Source of the DNA: Deltaproteobacteria bacterium
Lineage (GTDB): Bacteria; Myxococcota_A; Polyangia; Nannocystales; Nannocystaceae
DNA length: 64,000 nt
Direction: 5' to 3'
NCBI GenBank assembly: GCA_016709225.1
Contig: JADJEE010000012.1
Location: forward strand, 1,054,001 to 1,118,000
Shown: positions 17,881 to 25,663 of the stretch, one piece after another
Position numbering within the stretch: the first letter of the stretch is position 1
Layout: each line of letters opens with the position of its first letter
The notes under the pieces: generated by a model
What the model saw: only the letters and a program-made list of their open reading frames with translations
Databases searched by the model: none
Told to the model about the DNA's origin: nothing
Made by a program: the position numbers and the translations under genes

Positions 17881-18675
17881 ATGGACTCACTTGATTCGAA
17901 GACTTTGCATCGATCGATACCGCTCGGCCAGACGCGCGCACGGCCCTGGTGCCTCGCGCTGACGCTCGCCATCGCCTGCGGAGGCGATGACGGCGGCACC
18001 GCGGCGGACAGCACCGCCGACACCGGCAGCGACACCAGCGGTGGCACCACGGCCAGCACGACCGCCTCGACGACGGCCTCGACCTCCGCGAGCACCTCCG
18101 CGGGCACCAGCGCCAGCACCACGGTCAGCACCACCGACACCGACACCGCGACCGACACCGCGACCACCACCGCGACCTCCACCGCGACCTCCGATAGCGG
18201 CACCGGCAGCGAGACCGGCTCGGCCGCCTGCGGCGCGATGGATTGCGCCGCCGATCAATACTGCGACTGGGTGATGAACTCCTGCGGCGCCATTCGGGTC
18301 GACGAGCCGCAGTGCACGACGATCCCCGACGGCTGTCCCGAGCTGGTCGAAGATCCCGTGTGCGGCTGCGACGGCATCGTCTACTCGGGCGAGTGCTCCG
18401 CAGCGCTGCTGGGCGTCGACGTCGACGTCGATGGTGCCTGCACCACGCCCGCGGGCCTGTTCCCGTGCGGCTACAAGTTCTGCGATCCCGCCACCAGTTA
18501 CTGCCAGCACAGCGTCTCGGACGTGCTGCCCTCGCCCGATGGTTTCACGTGCGTGCCGCTCCCGGACGCGTGCGGCGAGACGCCCGATTGCGAATGCCTC
18601 GCCGCCCGGCCGTGCGCGGAGTTCTCGTGTGAGCCGAGCGGTGATGGCCTGGTCGTGATCTGCCCCGGCGGCTGA
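17881..18675 (+). CDS. lipoprotein with Thr/Ser linker and Kazal-like domain
   Basis: This is a secreted lipoprotein of 264 residues. Signal sequence CLALTLAIAC gives lipid-anchored Cys, followed by Gly-Asp and a roughly 75-residue linker of Thr, Ser, Ala and Asp. The C-terminal part is cysteine-rich. DPVCGCDGIVYSGECSAAL matches the core of a Kazal-type protease inhibitor (C-x-CDG-x-x-Y...C), and two further Cys-rich segments end the protein. The start is ATG 17881; an ATG seven codons upstream is also possible. It probably sits on the outer surface. What it inhibits, if anything, is unknown. Confidence 0.72.
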   Translation: MDSLDSKTLHRSIPLGQTRARPWCLALTLAIACGGDDGGTAADSTADTGSDTSGGTTASTTASTTASTSASTSAGTSASTTVSTTDTDTATDTATTTATSTATSDSGTGSETGSAACGAMDCAADQYCDWVMNSCGAIRVDEPQCTTIPDGCPELVEDPVCGCDGIVYSGECSAALLGVDVDVDGACTTPAGLFPCGYKFCDPATSYCQHSVSDVLPSPDGFTCVPLPDACGETPDCECLAARPCAEFSCEPSGDGLVVICPGG

Positions 18676-18740
18676 AGCCGGCCCCGGCCAGGGCGGCCCG
18701 GCACACCACTGCGCGGCCGCGTCGGGGCATGCCTCCGGCA

Positions 18741-18793
18741 ATCCGAGGTACTAGTACCTCGACACAGGGACAATCGCTGTGTCGAGGTACTAG
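18741..18793. repeat. short CTAG-bounded palindrome between convergent genes
   Basis: CTAG (18751-18754) is followed by TACCTCGACACAG, a nine-base loop, then CTGTGTCGAGGTA and CTAG (18790-18793): perfect 13-bp arms. These are the same ends as the 168-bp element at 5801, so this is an interior-deleted copy. The left neighbour ccgaggta (18743-18750) looks like the remnant of another copy. The CTA at 18790-18792 is the reverse of the TAG stop of the lamin-tail lipoprotein gene. The palindrome may also act as a two-way terminator for the converging genes. Confidence 0.7.
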
Positions 18794-20205
18794 TCGCAGG
18801 CGAAGCCATTGGCGGCGCCCGGCGTGCCGTACTCACCGCCGACGTTGGCGTCGACCAGGGCGTCGGCGGAGAAGCACCAGTTGCCGACCAGGTCGTTGTC
18901 GGCCGGGTCGAGCGCGAACGGGTCGAGGCTCCACGAGCGCCCGGTCGGCGCGCTGCCCCACGCGGCCATCTCGTCGAGCACGTCGAAGGCGTTGAGCAGC
19001 ACCACGGTGTTGCCGGTGTTGGTCAGCGACGGCAAGGTGCCGAAGTAGCCGTCCGCCGCGACCGCGTACGGCCACGTCGTCATGTCGTGCGAGGCGATCA
19101 CCGCGTACGACGAAGGGCCGACCACCGCGATGTCGTCGACGATGCCCTCGTTGGTGGCGTCGTCCTGGATCCGCAGGCCTTGGAGATTGATGTCCGCGTC
19201 GGTGTTGTTGAAGACCTCGATCCACTCGCAGGTGTCGAGCGGGCAGGTCGGGTTGGCCATCACCTCGGTGACGATGAGGTCGCCCGGCAGCAGGTCGTCG
19301 ACGCCGAAGGGCGCATCGGTGGCCTCGATGTAGCCCTCGAGATCGGCGGCGGAGCGTGGGGCGATCTTGAACTCGCCGTCGAAGAAGTTGAGCGGGCCCT
19401 GGATCGCCGTGAAGCCCGCGTCGAACCAGAACGACGGGAACGACAGATCGTCGGCGGGCGCGCTGTAGAGGAAGTCGTCGATGGTGACCTCGACGCCGCC
19501 CGCTTCGACGGCGAACTCCTGCCCCGACAGCGCGACGACCACCAGCGGCTCGTCCTCGACCCGCACGAGCACGGCCTCCCACGGCTCGCCCAGCTGGGCC
19601 GCGTCGACGAGGTCCGGCGTCAGCTCGACGCCGGTGGTGCCGGTCGCCGTCACACTGCCGCCACTGGCGTCGATCTCCGTGAGATCGTCGAACTCGGCGG
19701 TGACGCCGAGGATGTCGACCTCGTCGCCCACCGACACGCTCGGGACCTCACCCACGTAGACGTAGACGCCGCTGTACTCGCCGCCCGCGGGCTCCTGCAC
19801 GAAGAACGCGTTGCCCGACACGCCGGTCACCACGACCCCGCGCACGTCGACGTCGGTGCCGGTCGCCAGCGTACCGTCCTGGATCTCGTAGATGGTGTCG
19901 TCGTCGGCCCCGCCGCCGCTCGAGCTGCCCTCGCTGCCCGAGCCCTCGGCACTCGCCGAGGCCGAGGTGTCGGTCGCGGTGTCGTCGGTGCCCGGCGCGG
20001 TGGTGTCGGTTGCCGCAGCGCCGCTGCTGTCGACCGTGCCTGCGTCGGAGTCACCGCTGGCCGCGGCGGATCCGCCGTCGCTGCTCGACGAGCCCGCCGA
20101 GTCGTCGAGGCCGCCGGCCGTCGTGCGCCCCTGGTCGCCACTGGCGCAAGCGGCCACGAGGAGGGGGAGGGAGAGGAATGCGGAGTACGGGATCGCGCGC
20201 GTCAC
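18790..20205 (-). CDS. lipoprotein with lamin-tail domain
   Basis: This is a secreted lipoprotein of 471 residues: signal FLSLPLLVAAC, then a Ser/Gly/Asp/Thr-rich linker to about residue 95. The next region (DDTIYEIQDGTLATGTDVDV to roughly residue 285, with NAFFVQEPAGGEYSGVYVYVG) resembles an OB-fold/DUF5689-like domain seen in secreted nuclease-associated proteins. The C-terminal part LIVTEVMANPTC...EWIEVFNNTDADINLQGL is a lamin-tail (LTD) domain, common in bacterial surface proteins and extracellular nucleases. No nuclease catalytic domain is present. Its stop codon lies in the palindromic repeat at 18751-18793. Confidence 0.78.
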   Translation of the reverse strand: MTRAIPYSAFLSLPLLVAACASGDQGRTTAGGLDDSAGSSSSDGGSAAASGDSDAGTVDSSGAAATDTTAPGTDDTATDTSASASAEGSGSEGSSSGGGADDDTIYEIQDGTLATGTDVDVRGVVVTGVSGNAFFVQEPAGGEYSGVYVYVGEVPSVSVGDEVDILGVTAEFDDLTEIDASGGSVTATGTTGVELTPDLVDAAQLGEPWEAVLVRVEDEPLVVVALSGQEFAVEAGGVEVTIDDFLYSAPADDLSFPSFWFDAGFTAIQGPLNFFDGEFKIAPRSAADLEGYIEATDAPFGVDDLLPGDLIVTEVMANPTCPLDTCEWIEVFNNTDADINLQGLRIQDDATNEGIVDDIAVVGPSSYAVIASHDMTTWPYAVAADGYFGTLPSLTNTGNTVVLLNAFDVLDEMAAWGSAPTGRSWSLDPFALDPADNDLVGNWCFSADALVDANVGGEYGTPGAANGFACD

Positions 20206-20265
20206 GGGGTTGCCGTGCAGCAGACGGGTACGACCGCCGCTCGGTTGCAGCGTGGTCGCGATCGA

Positions 20266-21246
20266 TCAGCTCACCTCGTCGCGGCCCATGCTCTGGTAGA
20301 CGTCCTCGAGGTCGCTGCGAACCTTCGCGAGGGCGATGACCTCGACGTCGGCGAGCACGAGCTCCCGCAGCAGGTGCGCGGCTCGCTCTTCGCTGCCGTG
20401 GATGCGGACCTTGAGCAGGCCGCGATCGGCGGTCTTGGGGTCGGGCTGCGGCTCGCCCTTGTGCAGCGGCTCGATGCGCTCGACCAGGCCCTCGTGCTTG
20501 CGCAGCACCTCGATCGCGGTCTGCAGTCCGCGCGTGACGTGGACCTCGTGCAGGCGACGTCCGACCTCGTACTTCGCGATGACGTCGTCGACGCTGCCGT
20601 GGACCTCGAGCTTGCCCTTCTGGATCAGCGCCACGCTGTCGACGAAGCCGTCGAGCTCGCGCAGGATGTGCGAGCTGACCACGATGCCGACCCCGCGGTC
20701 GGCGACCGCCCGCAGGATGTCGCGCAGCTGTCGACGTGCGAGCGGATCGAGGCCATCGGCGGGCTCGTCGAGCAGCAGCAGCTCGGGGTCGTGGATCATC
20801 GCGCGGGCGATCGCGAGGCGCTGCCGCATGCCCTTGCTCATCTCGCCGATGCGCGCGTTGGCCTTGCTCGCGAGATCGAACATCGCGAGCAGCTCGGCCA
20901 CGCGCTTGGTCGCGACATCGTCGGCCTGGCCGTAGCACTCGGCGAAGAAGCGCAGGTACCCCGCGGCGGTCATCGTCGGGTACAGCGCCGTGCCGTCGCC
21001 CAGGAAGCCGACGCGCCGGCGGATCTCGAGCCGCTGCGCCCACGCGTCCTGGCCGTCCCAGTGCACACTGCCGGCATCGGGCCGCTGCAGCGTCGCGAGG
21101 ATGCGCAACGTGGTGCTCTTGCCGGCGCCGTTGGGGCCGATGAGTGCGAGCACCTCACCACGCTTGATGGTGAGATCGAGCCCGGTGACGGCGTCGCGGA
21201 CACCGTCGTAGGAGTGGCGGATCTGGCGGCATTCGACCTGTTGCAT
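20266..21246 (-). CDS. ABC transporter ATP-binding protein, no adjacent permease
   Basis: This is an ATPase of 326 residues in the CcmA/ABC-2 export class. Walker A is GPNGAGKST, the signature is MSKGMRQRL (Lys in place of the second Gly, as in several export ATPases), Walker B is LLLLDEPADG and the switch His is in VVSSHILREL. The tail of about 90 residues ends RSDLEDVYQSMGRDEVS. The start is ATG 21246. Neither neighbour is a permease: a lamin-tail lipoprotein lies 60 bases downstream and a Dsb-like lipoprotein is divergent. Its membrane partner is presumably elsewhere in the genome. Confidence 0.88.
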   Translation of the reverse strand: MQQVECRQIRHSYDGVRDAVTGLDLTIKRGEVLALIGPNGAGKSTTLRILATLQRPDAGSVHWDGQDAWAQRLEIRRRVGFLGDGTALYPTMTAAGYLRFFAECYGQADDVATKRVAELLAMFDLASKANARIGEMSKGMRQRLAIARAMIHDPELLLLDEPADGLDPLARRQLRDILRAVADRGVGIVVSSHILRELDGFVDSVALIQKGKLEVHGSVDDVIAKYEVGRRLHEVHVTRGLQTAIEVLRKHEGLVERIEPLHKGEPQPDPKTADRGLLKVRIHGSEERAAHLLRELVLADVEVIALAKVRSDLEDVYQSMGRDEVS

Positions 21247-21475
21247 CGGCGGGACTGTCCAGGGTGCTCGAGTCGGAGCGCCGGGTGCTGCCGGCTGGCG
21301 TGGCGGTCGAGCCAGCGGCGCCGCCCGAGGCGCTTGGCTGGGGACGCACCACGGCGCCGAAAGTTTCCGGTGCCTCTGCCCTGCAGCGTAGCAGTCAAAC
21401 CGCGCCGGATCCGGTCTGCGACGGGAACCCAGCGCTGGCGCCGGGCCGGGCCGGGGCGTACAACCTGAGACCTTC

Positions 21476-22948
21476 ATGCGTACGATGGCCGAGCGAGCGA
21501 TGCCCACAGCCACGGCGGCGACGTCCGTCCCGCACGATCCACGGCACCACGCCGGCGTCTGCTCCCGATACCGCGGCGGACTCGCGACGTTCTCGTTGCT
21601 GGCGATGCTCGTCACCGCCGGATGCCGCCGCGATCCCGGTGCGCTGCAGGGCCCCACCACCGGCAACGCCCGCGGGGAGGATGCCGCGGGCCTGCCCGCG
21701 TTCGGCAGCGAAGGCGAAGCCATCGGCGAGACCGAGCGCTTCAAGGTCGAGGTCGGCGATGCGCCGGTGCGGGGCAACCCCAACGCGCCGGTGACCGTGG
21801 TGATGTTCAGCGACTTCGAGTGCGGCTTCTGCCGGCAGGGCTACCACACGCTGCGCGAGCTCGAGCACCGCTACGAGGGTCGCGTGCGCATCGCCTACAA
21901 GGCGTTCCCGCTCGACTTCCACTCCGCCGCGCTGCCGACCGCGATTGCGGCCCGCACCGCGCAGTCGCAGGGCAAGTTCTGGGAGTTCCACGATCGCCTG
22001 TTCTCCGATCAGCGGCTCGATCTCGAGCGGCTGTTCGACTACGCCCGCGACGCCGGCATGGACACCGAGGCGCTCGCGAAGGACCTCGACGCGCTGGCGT
22101 GGGGCCCCGAGGTGCGCCGCGACATGCGACAGGCCCGCAAGCTCGGCGTCAGCAGCACGCCGACCTTCTTCATCAACGGTCGCATGATCTCGGGCGCGCG
22201 TCCGATCGGCGAGATGTCGAGCATCGTCGACGAGGAACTCGAGCTCGCAGACACCTGGCTCGCGCAGGGCGTGGCGCCGTCGGACCTCTATGCCCACGCG
22301 ATCAACGGCGGCTACTCGGCCGTGCAGTACACCGAGCGTCGCGGCCTCGACCCCGACGGCGTGTTCGTGGTGCCGCTCGGCAAGTCGCCCGCGATCGGCC
22401 CCGCGACCGCACCGGTGACGATCGTCGCGTTCGGCGACTTCGAGTGCCCCTTCTGCGCCCGCGGCAACGACGTCATCTCGCGGTTGCGCGCGCGCTACGG
22501 CGAGAAGATTCGCCTGGTCCACAAGCACAACCCGCTGCCGTTCCACTCCCACGCCTTCGTGGCCGCGCGGGCGGCCGCAGCCGCCGATGCGCAGGGCAAG
22601 TTCTGGCCCTTCCACGACGCGCTCTACGAGACCCGCGCGCACTTCGACGAAGACACCCTCGACACCATCGCCAAGCGCATCGGCCTCGACATGAAGCGAT
22701 TCCGCCGCGACATGGCGGGCCGCGAGCTCGACCAGGTGGTCGACGACGACCTCGCACTGGGCGCGATGCTCGGTGTGACCGGGACCCCGGCCTACTTCGT
22801 CAACGGCCGCCCCATCGAGGGCGCGCTGCCGGAGCTGCACTTCCGCCTCGTCATCGAAGAGGAGCTCGAGCGCGCCGCCACGGCGCTCGAGCGCGGGGTC
22901 GAGCCGGCGAAGCTCTACGACACGCTGTGCCGCACACCCATCGAGTGA
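21476..22948 (+). CDS. lipoprotein with two tandem DsbA-like thioredoxin domains
   Basis: This is a 490-residue exported protein with lipobox LLAMLVTAGC near residue 50. Each half is a DsbA/DsbG-type thioredoxin fold. The first has FSDFECGFCRQGYHT (active site CGFC near residue 119) and the cis-Pro loop STPTFFINGR; the second has FGDFECPFCARGNDV (CPFC near 325) and GTPAYFVNGR. The two halves share the phrase QGKFWxFHDxL, so they arose by duplication. It likely catalyses thiol-disulfide exchange in the periplasm or at the surface. The start at ATG 21476 leaves a long N-region; ATG 21485 or 21500 are alternatives. Confidence 0.85.
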   Translation: MRTMAERAMPTATAATSVPHDPRHHAGVCSRYRGGLATFSLLAMLVTAGCRRDPGALQGPTTGNARGEDAAGLPAFGSEGEAIGETERFKVEVGDAPVRGNPNAPVTVVMFSDFECGFCRQGYHTLRELEHRYEGRVRIAYKAFPLDFHSAALPTAIAARTAQSQGKFWEFHDRLFSDQRLDLERLFDYARDAGMDTEALAKDLDALAWGPEVRRDMRQARKLGVSSTPTFFINGRMISGARPIGEMSSIVDEELELADTWLAQGVAPSDLYAHAINGGYSAVQYTERRGLDPDGVFVVPLGKSPAIGPATAPVTIVAFGDFECPFCARGNDVISRLRARYGEKIRLVHKHNPLPFHSHAFVAARAAAAADAQGKFWPFHDALYETRAHFDEDTLDTIAKRIGLDMKRFRRDMAGRELDQVVDDDLALGAMLGVTGTPAYFVNGRPIEGALPELHFRLVIEEELERAATALERGVEPAKLYDTLCRTPIE

Positions 22949-23001
22949 GCGCGCGAGTTCTCCTTTGACGGCGGCTCGGTACGCGGGCACCTTCGCCGGC
23001 G

Positions 23002-23412
23002 ATGCGAACCCGTTCGTCGACGCTGCTGCTCGCCGTGCACCTCCTCGCGTGCGGCCACGAGGGCGCCGCGAACGGCGACACCGAGGCGATCGCGTGCTTG
23101 CTGCCGCGCTGCGACAACCCCAGCCCGAAGACCTGCGCGTGTCCCGACGACACCGACGGCGTCGTCACCAACACCGCCACCGACGCGGGTAGCTCGACGA
23201 CCAGCGGTACCCACGGTGGCAGCTCGGGCACCGGCGACACCTCGGGCACCACCACCACCACCGAGGCCGGCTCGAGCACCACCACCGACGCAGGCTCGTC
23301 GAGCGGCGATGGCTCGTCGAGCGGCGATGGCTCGGGCTCCAGCGACGGCTCGAGCAGCGGCGCGTCGAGCTCGAGCGGCGGCTCGGGCAGCAGCAGCGGA
23401 GGTCCGGCGTGA
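23002..23412 (+). CDS. small low-complexity lipoprotein
   Basis: This is a 136-residue predicted lipoprotein: signal STLLLAVHLLAC gives the lipidated Cys. A short Cys-containing part (ACLLPRCDNPSPKTCACPDD) is followed by about 80 residues of Ser, Gly, Thr and Ala. There is no recognisable domain after the linker, so the protein ends as a flexible tail. It overlaps the start of the oxidoreductase gene by four bases (GTGA), so the two are translated together. Its function is unknown. Confidence 0.65.
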   Translation: MRTRSSTLLLAVHLLACGHEGAANGDTEAIACLLPRCDNPSPKTCACPDDTDGVVTNTATDAGSSTTSGTHGGSSGTGDTSGTTTTTEAGSSTTTDAGSSSGDGSSSGDGSGSSDGSSSGASSSSGGSGSSSGGPA

Positions 23413-25049
23413 ACCCGATCAGCAGGCCGTGGAGCAAGCACCTGCCCGACGGGCGCTGGGACTACGTCGTCATCGGCTCGGGCATGGGTGGCATGGTCGC
23501 AGCCGCGCTGCTCGCCAAGCTCGGCAAGCGCGTGCTCGTGCTCGAGCAGCACTACGTGCCCGGCGGCTTCACGCACACGTTTCGCCGCAAGGCCTGGAGC
23601 TGGGATGTCGGCGTGCATGCGGTCGGCGAGGTCACACGCCACAGCATGTCGGGCCGCCTGCTCGCGGCCATCACCGACGACCGCTTGCAGTGGGCGTCGC
23701 TGGGGCCGGTGTACGACGAGTTCCACTACCCTGCGCGCGACGCCGCCGACGGTGACGGCTTTCGCATCGACTTTCCCGACACGCCCGAGGGCTTCCGCGA
23801 CAACTTGCTGGCCGCGTTCCCGCGCGAGCGCAAGGCGATCGATGGCTATCTCGCGGCGGTGCGTCAGGTCGCCGGCGCGATGAAAGGCTACTACTCGAGT
23901 CGGCTGTTGCCCCGCGGTGCGGTCGCATCGCTGGCGGAGCGTACGCTCGCGCGCACCGCCCACGTGCAGCTGCAGCGACGCGTGAAGGACGTCATCGCCG
24001 AGCTCACCGACGATCCGCAGCTCGCGTGCGTACTCACCTCGCAGTGGGGCTACTACGGCGCGCCCCCCAGTCGCGCGTCGTTCGCGATGCAGGCGCTCGT
24101 CACCCGCCACTTCATCCACGGCGGCTACTACCCTGTCGGTGGGTCCGCGGCGATCGCCCGCGAGCTGCTGCGCACGGTCGCCGACGCCGGCGGCCACACG
24201 ATGATCCACGCCGACGTCGCGCGGATCGTCGTCGAGCGCGGGCGCGTGGCCGGGGTCGAGCTCGCCGATGGTCGTCGCATCGCGTGCCCGAGGGTGATCA
24301 GTGCGGCCGGCGTCGCCTCGACCGTGACACGGTTGCTACCCGCAGAGCTGCAGCACGCCAGCTGGGCCCGCAGCGTCGCCGCGCTCGAGCCGGCACCGGC
24401 CCACGTGTGCCTCTACCTCGGCCTGCGCGGTGACATCCGCCGCGCCGGAGCCTCGCCGGCCAACAAGTGGTTCTACGAGCACTGGAGCTCCGAACAAGAG
24501 GCGTGGCAGATCGACGGACCCGATCCGCTGCCGCCGGCGCCGGTGCTGTATTGCTCGTTCCCCTCGCTCAAGGATCCGCTCCACGACGCCGGCCCCGAGC
24601 AGCTGCACACCGCCGAGGTCGTGACCTTCGTGCCCTGGTCGAGCTTCGCGCCCTATCGCGACCTGCGGTGGCGCAAGCGCGGCGAGGCCTACGAGGCCCT
24701 CAAGCAGCGGCTGCACGATCGTCTGCTGGCGCAGCTGCTCGATCACATGCCGCAGCTGCGCGAGCACATCGCCTACAGCGAGCTCTCGACGCCGGTCTCG
24801 ACCGATCACTTCGTGCGACCGATGCGAGGCTCGATCTACGGCCTCGCGCCGACGCCCGAGCGCTTCGCGACCGAGGCCCTGCGCCCACGCGCGCCGATCG
24901 ACGGCCTCTTCTTCGCGGGCTCCGAGGTCGCGACCGTCGGCGTCATCGGAGCGGCGATGGGCGGCGTGCTCGCGGCCGTCGCCGCCGAGCCGCTGCGCAG
25001 CGTCCGGTGGCTCGCGACCGCCACCCGCAGCCGCCCGGGCCGCGGTTAG
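23409..25049 (+). CDS. FAD-dependent oxidoreductase, retinol saturase/phytoene desaturase-like
   Basis: This 546-residue enzyme has the N-terminal dinucleotide-binding motif IGSGMGGMVAAALLAKLGKRVLVLE (about residues 22-46), followed by PGGFTHTFRRKAWSWDVGVH, a pattern typical of all-trans-retinol 13,14-reductase and CrtISO-type members of the phytoene desaturase family. The C-terminal FAD motif is GLFFAGSEVATVGVIGAAM. It probably reduces or desaturates a polyene or carotenoid-like lipid; the substrate cannot be read. It starts with GTG 23409 inside the end of the small lipoprotein gene. Its end overlaps the converging nucleotidyltransferase gene by four bases. Confidence 0.85.
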   Translation: MNPISRPWSKHLPDGRWDYVVIGSGMGGMVAAALLAKLGKRVLVLEQHYVPGGFTHTFRRKAWSWDVGVHAVGEVTRHSMSGRLLAAITDDRLQWASLGPVYDEFHYPARDAADGDGFRIDFPDTPEGFRDNLLAAFPRERKAIDGYLAAVRQVAGAMKGYYSSRLLPRGAVASLAERTLARTAHVQLQRRVKDVIAELTDDPQLACVLTSQWGYYGAPPSRASFAMQALVTRHFIHGGYYPVGGSAAIARELLRTVADAGGHTMIHADVARIVVERGRVAGVELADGRRIACPRVISAAGVASTVTRLLPAELQHASWARSVAALEPAPAHVCLYLGLRGDIRRAGASPANKWFYEHWSSEQEAWQIDGPDPLPPAPVLYCSFPSLKDPLHDAGPEQLHTAEVVTFVPWSSFAPYRDLRWRKRGEAYEALKQRLHDRLLAQLLDHMPQLREHIAYSELSTPVSTDHFVRPMRGSIYGLAPTPERFATEALRPRAPIDGLFFAGSEVATVGVIGAAMGGVLAAVAAEPLRSVRWLATATRSRPGRG

Positions 25050-25663
25050 GCCCCGCGCGGGGACTCTCCGTCGTATCCGGCCGCAGCCATCACCTGTTCG
25101 AGCTTCCCGAAGAGATCCTGGCCGCGACTGTACCCACGCTCCCGGATTCGTTCGAGCAACATCCGCACCCGTGAGAGATCGAGATCCGGGTTGGCACGAA
25201 GCAAGACTTGCGCGTCGACGGCGTCCTGGGGCCGTCGTGGCGAGAGCGAGAGCACCTTCATCGCCAGGAGGTCCTCTGCACACGCGACCTTCACGGGCCC
25301 GAGTGACTCCATCGTGATGGAGGTGGCAGCGGCAACGATGTCGGCCTCGATGCCGCTACTCGCGGCGATGATGTCGACGAGCACACCCGATGGCGCGAAC
25401 AATCGGACCGTGGCCGTCCGACCGGCAGTCTCGTGCTCGACGAGCTTGTAGATGTCATACCCCCGCTGTCGCAGCTCGACGATGAGGTCTTCGAGCCCGC
25501 GTTGATCGATCGTGATGGCGATGTCGACGTCACGGGTCGTCCTCACCTCACCGCGTACCGAAACCGCCAGCCCACCGACGACGCTGAAGTCGATGCCGAG
25601 CTGCCGGAGCGTTTCGGCCATCTCCGACAGAGCGCGAAGCGGACTCGCGTCGAATTCAGACAT
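25046..25663 (-). CDS. MNT/AbiEii-like nucleotidyltransferase
   Basis: This is a 205-residue polymerase-beta-fold nucleotidyltransferase. It has the nucleotide-binding GG (residues 30-31 in SVVGGLAVSVRG), the metal pair D45-V-D47 in TTRDVDIAI, and a third acidic residue in GVLVDIIAASSG, so the catalytic triad looks complete. Proteins of this size and pattern act as toxins or antitoxins in AbiE-like and MNT/HEPN systems by adding nucleotides to tRNA or protein. It overlaps the preceding gene by eight bases, so both are one transcript. The usual AbiEi or HEPN partner is absent; the partner here is a nuclease-like protein. Confidence 0.75.
   Translation of the reverse strand: MSEFDASPLRALSEMAETLRQLGIDFSVVGGLAVSVRGEVRTTRDVDIAITIDQRGLEDLIVELRQRGYDIYKLVEHETAGRTATVRLFAPSGVLVDIIAASSGIEADIVAAATSITMESLGPVKVACAEDLLAMKVLSLSPRRPQDAVDAQVLLRANPDLDLSRVRMLLERIRERGYSRGQDLFGKLEQVMAAAGYDGESPRGA

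Noticed and set aside
20266..21246. ABC ATPase as partner of the tandem-DsbA lipoprotein
   Set aside because: The genes are divergent and 229 bases apart, and no permease is present; nothing supports a shared role.
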